From: Shewanella sp. 1CM18E
GTDB lineage: Bacteria; Pseudomonadota; Gammaproteobacteria; Enterobacterales; Shewanellaceae
Assembly: GCF_023161665.1 (NCBI RefSeq)
Contig: NZ_JALNTW010000020.1
Span: 1-64,000, forward strand
Direction: 5' to 3'
Length of the DNA: 64,000 nt
Each line of letters opens with the position of its first letter. The first letter of the stretch is position 1. Of the stretch, positions 57,084-64,000 are shown piece by piece. The translations under genes were made by a program, and so were the position numbers. The notes beneath the pieces were generated by a model. It worked only from the letters and a program-made list of their open reading frames with translations. It was not told the DNA's origin and did no database searches.

Positions 57084-58136
57084 TTAGGCAGGCTCTGCCT
57101 CCGCGTTGATTTCCGCTTGCACACCATGCCACTGATAGTGGTTGTTTGGCTTTTTACTCACGACACCGGCGGCGAACATTTTTGCAAAAATTTCATCAAC
57201 CTCTTCAGTTGAAATATTTAAATATTGGCTAACAGCACGTTTAGTACAGTTAACACGCTTTTCAGCCAATACATCAATTACTTGCTCATACATTGACTTT
57301 GGCTCAGCTTCTGGCAATTGCTTTGGCTCAAAGTGTGGAATAAAGTCTGAGTCGTCGCTATGTAAACGACGATATGCATCAAGGGTGATTGGCTCAAGCT
57401 GCTGTGATTGTGCTTTAAATCGTTGTCTAAAGCGATTTTCCTCACCAATTAAACCAACAAAGAAGGCTGCAAAAAAGTCTAATAGAATCGATAAGAATAC
57501 AACTAGGCCTAACTGGGCTGTTTCAGCTTTGATATTTAAAGACTGGGCTAAGCTTTCAATCAATCCAACAATTGAACCTTGGCTAACAACAGGTACGCTA
57601 TCACGTTGCATAGCCAACTTTTGCTGCTGTTCCCGTAAAATGTTGTTTTCTTTTTGAATACGAGTCACACCAGTAGCGATACGCTCCATTTGGATATACT
57701 TTTCTGCTGCGACATTATTAAGCTCAATTTGCTTATCAATAGCAGCAATTTGCATATTAAACGCGTTTACCTTGCTTTGCTGTACTTGCACATGTTCTTG
57801 GGCTTTATTGGTTGCACTATTAATACCGCCAATTGAACCACCAATAGAAATTGCTGCTAATACGGCATAAAAACCAAGAGCTGAAAACATACCAAAGAAG
57901 TTTTTACGTGCATAACGCTCACCTACTTCATACCAGGCAAAGAATTTACCTAATTCGAAAATTACCGCTAAGCCACCAAACAAAAGCTGCATGACAGGGT
58001 CGTCATCAATAGACAGGAATAACAATAACGAGAAAATAATTGAAGCTAAAATAGATGCGCCAGTGAAGCTGTAAACGCTCCACATTGCAAACCTACCTTT
58101 TGGAAAACGTTCAGCGAGATTTTGATTGTAAAGCAT
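57084..58136 (-). CDS. Membrane protein with coiled coil and C-terminal winged helix
   Basis: A 350-aa protein of unknown function with an unusual layout. Three membrane segments (about residues 21-42, 48-70, 83-104) precede a coiled coil (about 108-180). A fourth membrane segment (about 208-231) follows, then an acidic linker and a C-terminal helix-turn-helix-like domain (about 282-336, AVSQYLNISTEEVDEIFAKM). The helices and turn resemble a winged-helix DNA- or protein-binding module. I recognise no named family. It is transcribed alone, with a terminator behind it and 500 bp of spacer before it. Confidence 0.75.
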   Translation of the reverse strand: MLYNQNLAERFPKGRFAMWSVYSFTGASILASIIFSLLLFLSIDDDPVMQLLFGGLAVIFELGKFFAWYEVGERYARKNFFGMFSALGFYAVLAAISIGGSIGGINSATNKAQEHVQVQQSKVNAFNMQIAAIDKQIELNNVAAEKYIQMERIATGVTRIQKENNILREQQQKLAMQRDSVPVVSQGSIVGLIESLAQSLNIKAETAQLGLVVFLSILLDFFAAFFVGLIGEENRFRQRFKAQSQQLEPITLDAYRRLHSDDSDFIPHFEPKQLPEAEPKSMYEQVIDVLAEKRVNCTKRAVSQYLNISTEEVDEIFAKMFAAGVVSKKPNNHYQWHGVQAEINAEAEPA

Positions 58137-58640
58137 AGTGGACTTCTAATAGTAGACTTTGAATGAAAGCGGATTAATTCTGAATTACTTGAGAACAAGA
58201 ACATTTAGCTTACACTAAACCAGAGTAATACTCTTTAAAAAAACTAATGCATAGGATCTTATGCATATAATTGCAGCATAAATTGTATTAATGCTAACCA
58301 ATCTCTGATTACTGCTAATTTAAATCACTATTATCTGCAACTATTGATAGTTAAAGCCCTAGTTTTTTGCTTAGTCACAATGACATCTGCGTTAACGCTG
58401 ATAAGTAATAGATTCGATAAACTAATGGAAAACTGTTCTTCAGTTTTCAGGTGATGAGCTCATTTGGACACGATCCGCGTCATAGTTTAGGAAAATAGAT
58501 TTTACTGACATAGATCCGTTTAAGGCTAACTCATACAATGGCCGGCTTATCTTGATAAAGTCTCACACGAAATTGCTTTTTTTGGCGTTGTTACCAAATA
58601 AATTAATGCCTAAATGTATGAGCAATTAACTAGGAATACC
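58137..58640. other. Intergenic region before the U32 gene
   Basis: 504 bp of divergent spacer without a gene or clear palindromic operator. It must hold promoters of both flanking genes. Confidence 0.4.
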
Positions 58641-61115
58641 ATGAGAAAACTTGAATTACTCGCACCCGGTGGTGACATAGAGTCGATTAAAGCGGCGATT
58701 GTTGCTGGTGCTGACGCGGTATATTGCGGCTTAAATAGTTTTAATGCCCGTACCCGCGCCGAAAATTTAAGTTTCGAAGACTTACATGGTTTACTTAGAA
58801 TCGCCCACAAGCATGACTGTCAGTTATTTTTAACACTTAATATCATAGTGTTAGAAAGCGAACTGCCTGCACTGCTCAAATTGTTGAATCAGCTGGTAAA
58901 CACCGCAATTGATGGCGTTATCGTTCAAGATCTCGGTTTGTTTTATCTATTAAAACAACATTATCCGACTCTTGATATTCACGCATCAACTCAGGTAACG
59001 ACCCATAACACCGGTCAATTGACCTTTTTAGGTCACCTTGGAGCGTCGCGGGCAAACTTATCTCGCGAACTCAGTCTTACCGAAATCAGGTTGATGTCAG
59101 ATAAAGCTCATAGCATCGATATGCTAACCGAAGTTTTTGTGCATGGCTCAAATTGTATTGGTTTCTCTGGCCTTTGCTACTTTAGTTCGGCCCATGGTGG
59201 TAACTCTGGTAATCGTGGCCGCTGCAGCCAGCCTTGTCGCGATCAATACCAAACCACAAATGCGGGTGCTGAGTATCCGCTTAACTTAAAAGACAACTCT
59301 GCATTTGCAGACTTAGATGCACTATATGCGGCGGGCGCAGATTCACTAAAAGTCGAAGGCAGAATTAAAAAGTCTCACTATGTGTTTCGCGTTATTGAAA
59401 CTTGGCGTAAACAAATTAGTCGTTTAGAGCAAAATCTCGCGACTAGTTTAGATAAAACACCGCTATACACTGTATTTAATCGTGACTTTTCCAATGGCTA
59501 CCTACATGGCGCAATTGGTAAGAACATGTATATCGATAATCCACGTGACAATGCGGTGCAGCACTTTAGTCATATCGCGTCTTTAACGCCAATTACTTCG
59601 TTAACTAAGGATGACGCAGCTACTAACGTTAAAAAAGCGCTTTATGATGAAAAAACCGAAATTATAACTACCGTTGGCGACAAGATTAGTCAGCTAAGCC
59701 TTGATAAGCCGCTGATCACCCTATCGATTAGTGGCCTGAGTGGGCAAGTATTGTCGATTAAGGTACAAGTCAGCGAGCAACAATATAGCCAGTTTGAAGC
59801 GCCAGAGCACCGCGAGTTTACAGTAAGCTCGGTGTCAAACTTGATGACTTCTGATAAATACGGCTTAACTCACGAAGAACTATCAAAACGCTTTCAAAGC
59901 TTTAATAACATTGAATATCAGCTAAGCACTATTTGTTTTGATGACTTAGGCGACAACCTGTTTGTACCTTTTAAAGAACTAACAGAGATGAAACGTCAGA
60001 TCAGCATAGGCTTGAATAGAGGTCGTGAACCTGTTGAGCCAGTAACTTTACAACAAGTGCGTCAGCAGCTCGCTGCACTGGATAAGCAAAAAGTCTCAGC
60101 AGATATAGTTATCAATGCTGATAAGGCATCGAACAGTTACCAAGCATCAGCTAAAACATCGCTATCGATTTTAATCGCTAACCGCCGTGATCTCGCCTTG
60201 TATCGTGAGCTTAAACAGCAAAATGTTTTATTGGCCAACAATGCTAAGCAGATAAACGCCTATTATTTAGTGCCTGATGCTATTGCAACACAACTAGATA
60301 AACTAGTTTGGCTGTTTAAGCAGGAACCTGAGTTAACCCCGTGGTTTGGCGCGGTTATTATGGAAAGCGATTTAATTGCAGCTCAAAGCTTATTGCAGCA
60401 AGTTAAGCCTAAGCACATTGTGACCAACAATAGTGGTGTTGGCGTAATCGCCAACCAATTGAATATTAGCTGGATTGCTGGGCCTTATTTGAATACCAGT
60501 AACTCAATAAGTTTATATTGTTTGCAGCAACAGGGCTGTAGCGGCGCGTTTTTATCAAATGAGCTTAATAAAAAGCAACTTAAAGCAATAAAAGCCCCTC
60601 GTAATTTCAGTCTGCATTACAGTATTTATCACCCGATTATGTTGATGAGCAGTCGTCAGTGCTTGTTTTTACAATCATCTGGCTGTGACAAAGCAGTAAT
60701 GGATGATGAATGCTTAACGGTTTGTAAAAAATCGACCAGCCTGACCAATATTAAAGGCGTTGACTTTGTTATCGACAAAAAACGTAGCGAGCATAATGCT
60801 CTTTATGGCAATGAGCATTTTTATAATCCGCAAGTTTTAGATGACCTTAAAGGCAAATTTGATTCGGTTTTATTTGATCTGCGCGCGATTGACACAAACA
60901 GCCACTGGCAAAGCAGCGGGTTAGAGACTTTACTACAAACCAATAAACAGCTCTGCTTTCAAGCTGTAGTTTCTTCGGCTACAGGCTCAATGGATAATAG
61001 TGTTGGTGTTGAATCTAGTCTTAACGTTGAAGCGGGCTTTGAGTCTGGTAGTGAAGTTGATTTGGCGAGTTTGGTCTGCAACACAACACGAGTTCAATAT
61101 CTAAAAGGGCTTTAG
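58641..61115 (+). CDS. rlhA: RlhA-type U32 peptidase family protein (23S rRNA hydroxylation)
   Basis: An 824-aa U32-family protein similar to E. coli RlhA (YdcP), which makes 5-hydroxycytidine in 23S rRNA using prephenate and an iron-sulfur centre. The N-terminal ELLAPGGDIESIKAAI and the Cys cluster CIGFSGLC, GRCSQPCRDQY (about 170-204) are the U32 signature. A DUF3656-like domain follows. E. coli RlhA is about 653 aa, so this product has about 170 extra residues, mainly in the C-terminal half with more Cys (QQGC, SRQC, SSGC, CLTVC). I start at the ATG at 58641 (AGGAA upstream). Confidence 0.85.
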   Translation: MRKLELLAPGGDIESIKAAIVAGADAVYCGLNSFNARTRAENLSFEDLHGLLRIAHKHDCQLFLTLNIIVLESELPALLKLLNQLVNTAIDGVIVQDLGLFYLLKQHYPTLDIHASTQVTTHNTGQLTFLGHLGASRANLSRELSLTEIRLMSDKAHSIDMLTEVFVHGSNCIGFSGLCYFSSAHGGNSGNRGRCSQPCRDQYQTTNAGAEYPLNLKDNSAFADLDALYAAGADSLKVEGRIKKSHYVFRVIETWRKQISRLEQNLATSLDKTPLYTVFNRDFSNGYLHGAIGKNMYIDNPRDNAVQHFSHIASLTPITSLTKDDAATNVKKALYDEKTEIITTVGDKISQLSLDKPLITLSISGLSGQVLSIKVQVSEQQYSQFEAPEHREFTVSSVSNLMTSDKYGLTHEELSKRFQSFNNIEYQLSTICFDDLGDNLFVPFKELTEMKRQISIGLNRGREPVEPVTLQQVRQQLAALDKQKVSADIVINADKASNSYQASAKTSLSILIANRRDLALYRELKQQNVLLANNAKQINAYYLVPDAIATQLDKLVWLFKQEPELTPWFGAVIMESDLIAAQSLLQQVKPKHIVTNNSGVGVIANQLNISWIAGPYLNTSNSISLYCLQQQGCSGAFLSNELNKKQLKAIKAPRNFSLHYSIYHPIMLMSSRQCLFLQSSGCDKAVMDDECLTVCKKSTSLTNIKGVDFVIDKKRSEHNALYGNEHFYNPQVLDDLKGKFDSVLFDLRAIDTNSHWQSSGLETLLQTNKQLCFQAVVSSATGSMDNSVGVESSLNVEAGFESGSEVDLASLVCNTTRVQYLKGL

Positions 61116-61211
61116 TTTGCTAGCTTACTAGGCTGTGCAAACAACTTATTAGAAGTAAAAGTCTAGCGACTTTGGCTATTTAGCACTTTGACTATTTAAC
61201 CTTAGCCATGG

Positions 61212-61260
61212 ATCCCTCAGTTTGTTCTTTTACAGGAGAACGCTGAGGGATTTTTGTTTT
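61212..61260 (+). terminator. Terminator after rlhA
   Basis: ATCCCTCAG pairs with CTGAGGGAT and the inner GTTCT with AGAAC; five T follow. Confidence 0.9.
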
Positions 61261-61387
61261 GCGATTAATAATTAACCACTTAAGTGGTTTGTTCGCTTAA
61301 AAAGTCTACTTTTGGTAAAAAAATAGCGAAATCTTGGTGTTAACTGTTATAGAGTGAATTTATTGACAGTCATCAGGAGGATGTATT

Positions 61388-63775
61388 ATGCCAATAAAAC
61401 CTCTCAACAGCACCAAGCTGTACCGCGCATCTGCGCTTAAAAAATTATCTTCAGACTGTAAGTCAACCAAACACCTCGAGCCACTGGATGAAATCGTAGG
61501 CCAAGCCCGGGCGCAGCAAGCTGTAGAGTTTGCCCTATCAATGAAAGAGAAGGGCTACAACATCTATGCACTTGGCCGTAATGGTCTTGGTAAGCGCACT
61601 ATGGTGCTGCGCCATTTAAATAGACAGGCGCCTAACTCAAACGGCCGCACCCTTTATGACTGGTGTTACGTGGTTAACTTTGATGACACCCGTAGCCCTA
61701 AAGTGCTTAAGCTGCCTGCTGGCATGGGACTCACCTTTAAAAAAGATATCGAAAAATTAATGGGCAAGCTGCTTAAGTCGCTGCCATTAGCTTTCGATAA
61801 CGAAATGTATTACACCCGCGCCGATAAACTCAAAAATCAGCTAGCTGCTAAGCAAGAAGAAGCGCTTTTGTTACTAACAGAAGAAGCAAAGCGTCATAGT
61901 GTTGGTTTGTCTATTTCACCTCAAGGTAATTATGAGCTTGTTGCGTTAAATGGTGAAGAGGCTCATAGCGAAGAAAGCTATTTAGCATTGTCTACAAAAG
62001 AGCAAGACGATATGCAAGAATCGATTTCTAAGTTTGAAGCCCAGCTGCGCGGCATCGTTCGCCAAATCACCGTATGGGAAGAAGACTACGCTGAAAAGCA
62101 GCAAAAGCATGATGAGCAAGTAGCCGATGGTGTGCTCGCCCATGTACTCGATGCGTTAAAAGAACAATATAAAGAACATCCCAATGTTAAGGCTTATATC
62201 AAAGCCATGCATAAGGACATTCTTGATAATCTGGATATCTTCCTAGAAGAAAGTGAAGAGCAAGCTGCCCTTGCCTACGCCTCTATGAGCAAGAAGATGC
62301 CAAGGCGTTATCAAATTAATGTGCTGGTGTCACAAGCATCACAAATGCAGCCCATTATTGTAGAAGAAACACCTAACTATCACACCATTTTTGGTTACGT
62401 AGAAAATGCCACCTATAAAGGCACAGTATTTACTGATTTTTCATTAATTCGTCCAGGTAGTCTGCATAAAGCAAACGGCGGAGTATTAATGATTGATGCG
62501 GTAAAAGTGCTAGAGCATCCGTACGTATGGGATGGATTAAAGCGTGCTTTACGTTCTCGCAAGTTAAGTGTGACTTCACTTGAACGTGAAGTCACATTGT
62601 CGGGCACAATTTCACTGGACCCTGAGCCGATTCCGCTTGATGTGAAGATCATTTTGTTTGGTGATTTCGCAACTTATAAACTCCTACAACAGTATGACGC
62701 TGAGTTTACTGAGCTGTTTCGAGTGACTGCGGATTTTGAAGACAGAATGCCTAGAACGGATAAATCTGAAGTGCAATATGCCCAGTTTATCTCAAGTATT
62801 GTGCATAGCAACAAGATGCTGCATTGCGATAAAAAGGCGATAGCTCGGGTGATTGAATTTAGTTCGCGCCAGGCTGATGATCAAAACATGCTTTCATTGC
62901 ATTCGGTTGATATTGCCAACTTGCTGCGAGAAGCCAATTACTGTGCTCGTTCAGTTAATGCCAACATGATCCGAGTCAGTCACGTAGAGCAAGCGCTAGC
63001 TAATAAAGAGAAACGTATTTGCCGTGCTAAAGATGACTTTATGCAAAGCTTCGTTAATGGCACAACGCTGATCAGTACCGCAGGCTTAACCGTTGGCCAA
63101 GTTAACGCGTTATCGGTGATGTCGACCACGGATTATCAGTTCGGTGCGCCAAGCAGGATCACCGCGACTACCGCGTTTGGTGAAGGTCGAGTGTTTGATA
63201 TTGAGCGTAATGTAGAGCTGAGCGGCAGCATTCACTCTAAGGGCGTGATGATTTTAACTGCGTATATCGCTTCGATTTTGGGTAAAACCGACAAGATCCC
63301 ATTATCGACTCACCTCACCTTTGAGCAATCGTATGGCGGTGTTGATGGTGACAGCGCCACTATGGCTGAGCTTTGTGCCATGTTGTCATCTTTTGCGGGT
63401 GTTGGATTAAGACAGGATATTGCGATTACTGGCTCAATGAACCAGTTTGGTGAGGCGCAGCCGATTGGCGGGGTTAATGAGAAAATCGAAGGTTTCTTTG
63501 ATGTTTGTAAGATCCGTGGGCGCAAAGACAGCCAAGGCGTGATTATTCCGCAATCGAATGTGCATAATCTGATGTTACGTAAAGACATTGTCGATGCTGT
63601 AGACAAAGGTAAATTCCACATTTGGGCGATTAGCCATGTGGATCAAGCCATCGAGCTATTGACCGATCTCAAGGTTGGCAGTTTAAATGCTAAAGAGCAG
63701 TACCCTAAGAACAGCATTTTAGGCTTAGCTCAGGCAAGGTTAAACAGTTTACGAAAAACTGACACTAAAGATTAA
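61388..63775 (+). CDS. Lon-like ATP-dependent protease (LonB/YcbZ type)
   Basis: A 795-aa AAA+ protease. The N-terminal ATPase part shows a Walker A-like GRNGLGKRTMV (about residue 58), where one loop position differs from the usual GxxGxGKT/S. Later parts include VLMIDAVKVL, FEDRMPR and the Lon protease domain with catalytic Ser656 in VDGDSATMAEL and Lys699 in GGVNEKIEGF, 43 residues apart as in E. coli Lon (S679/K722). Strong AGGAGG lies 8 bp before the ATG. Together these fit the non-canonical LonB/YcbZ-type family, not housekeeping Lon. It is a single gene with a terminator 80 bp beyond its stop. Confidence 0.9.
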   Translation: MPIKPLNSTKLYRASALKKLSSDCKSTKHLEPLDEIVGQARAQQAVEFALSMKEKGYNIYALGRNGLGKRTMVLRHLNRQAPNSNGRTLYDWCYVVNFDDTRSPKVLKLPAGMGLTFKKDIEKLMGKLLKSLPLAFDNEMYYTRADKLKNQLAAKQEEALLLLTEEAKRHSVGLSISPQGNYELVALNGEEAHSEESYLALSTKEQDDMQESISKFEAQLRGIVRQITVWEEDYAEKQQKHDEQVADGVLAHVLDALKEQYKEHPNVKAYIKAMHKDILDNLDIFLEESEEQAALAYASMSKKMPRRYQINVLVSQASQMQPIIVEETPNYHTIFGYVENATYKGTVFTDFSLIRPGSLHKANGGVLMIDAVKVLEHPYVWDGLKRALRSRKLSVTSLEREVTLSGTISLDPEPIPLDVKIILFGDFATYKLLQQYDAEFTELFRVTADFEDRMPRTDKSEVQYAQFISSIVHSNKMLHCDKKAIARVIEFSSRQADDQNMLSLHSVDIANLLREANYCARSVNANMIRVSHVEQALANKEKRICRAKDDFMQSFVNGTTLISTAGLTVGQVNALSVMSTTDYQFGAPSRITATTAFGEGRVFDIERNVELSGSIHSKGVMILTAYIASILGKTDKIPLSTHLTFEQSYGGVDGDSATMAELCAMLSSFAGVGLRQDIAITGSMNQFGEAQPIGGVNEKIEGFFDVCKIRGRKDSQGVIIPQSNVHNLMLRKDIVDAVDKGKFHIWAISHVDQAIELLTDLKVGSLNAKEQYPKNSILGLAQARLNSLRKTDTKD

Positions 63776-63857
63776 AATTGAGCTCCTCGCTTATAGCGTT
63801 GTTTTAGTAAGCTTTTGTAATTACCGTATTTAAATACGAAACGTTTTAACAAGTAAC

Positions 63858-63888
63858 AAAAAGGCCGAACATTATGTTCGGCCTTTTT
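63858..63888. terminator. Bidirectional terminator
   Basis: AAAAGGCCGAAC and GTTCGGCCTTTT around ATTAT, between the Lon-like gene and the convergent partial gene. Confidence 0.92.
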
Positions 63889-63910
63889 CAACTGCTAGAT
63901 TTGCTTAGAG

Positions 63911-64000
63911 TTAAGCGAAAACGTCTTGTAGTGGCGGTACAACTTGCTTTTTACGGCTTAGTACACCATCTAACCATACTTTGTTGTTTTCAGACTTGCA
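63911..64000 (-). CDS. 3' end of an unidentified gene
   Basis: The last 29 codons and the TAA of a minus-strand gene cut by the window edge. They encode a tail reading VWLDGVLSRKKQVVPPL and then QDVFA. I do not recognise the family from this piece. The frame is open to the edge, and the terminator at 63858-63888 supports a real gene end. Confidence 0.6.
   Translation of the reverse strand, partial: CKSENNKVWLDGVLSRKKQVVPPLQDVFA

Overview
The window reads as a chromosomal segment of a Shewanella-like marine gammaproteobacterium. This rests on gene families and on gene order that I recall from Shewanella chromosomes (msrA, astE, bkdA1-bkdA2-bkdB and nadA; ald divergent from lrp; ftsK-lolA-rarA-crcB-serS; ttcA-uspE-fnr-ccoSI-fixH-ccoPQON). 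It also rests on Shewanella-type dispersed repeats and a gammaproteobacterial dif site. No database was consulted.

Left part (1-40.7 kb) is dense, ordinary core genome. It holds methionine sulfoxide repair (msrA), arginine catabolism (astE), a branched-chain 2-oxoacid dehydrogenase operon behind a LiuR-like palindrome, quinolinate synthase, tRNA-Ser(GGA), and cardiolipin synthase. It continues with a YafD-like phosphodiesterase, a RecQ-family helicase, a DUF885 lipoprotein peptidase, an orphan OmpR-type response regulator, alanine dehydrogenase with its divergent Lrp, and the ftsK-lolA-rarA-crcB-serS run. Next come an aminotransferase, a YvcK-like protein, Bax, and the anaerobic/microaerobic block: ttcA, uspE, fnr/etrA, and the cbb3 oxidase with its assembly genes. 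Two FNR-type palindromes lie between ccoN and a divergent lipoprotein gene. A cysteine-rich 90-aa protein follows, under a perfect 7-1-7 Fur box that overlaps its promoter.

Middle part (40.8-50.7 kb) is accessory and gene-poor. It has a lone tyrosine recombinase and an AAA_13/SMC-like ATPase gene interrupted by one in-frame amber codon. It also has a fragment resembling a RelE/YoeB-type toxin, a pair of covarying hairpins before a 55-aa hydrophobic ORF, a frameshifted ABM-domain gene, a GNAT gene and a 1.7-kb stretch with no gene. That stretch ends in a dif site at 48049-48076 with a perfect XerD arm. The window therefore very likely spans the point of chromosome dimer resolution in the replication terminus. 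Beyond dif lie a two-gene exported/lipoprotein operon whose lipoprotein contains an internal duplication, and an isolated PP2C phosphatase.

Right part (51-64 kb) returns to mostly conserved genes, but with long intergenic spaces. It has cytosine permease and deaminase with a structured leader, two small enzymes (GNAT, CmoM-like methyltransferase), a DsbA-family protein and a membrane/coiled-coil/winged-helix protein of unknown function. It ends with an extended RlhA-type U32 protein, a Lon-like protease and the 3' end of an unidentified gene. Recurrent elements are a 60-bp repeat in inverted orientation at 8-67 and 42271-42330, a 335-bp MITE-like element at 16369-16703, a solo copy of its 18-bp end at 55890-55907, and a 13-bp tandem array at 7861-7938.
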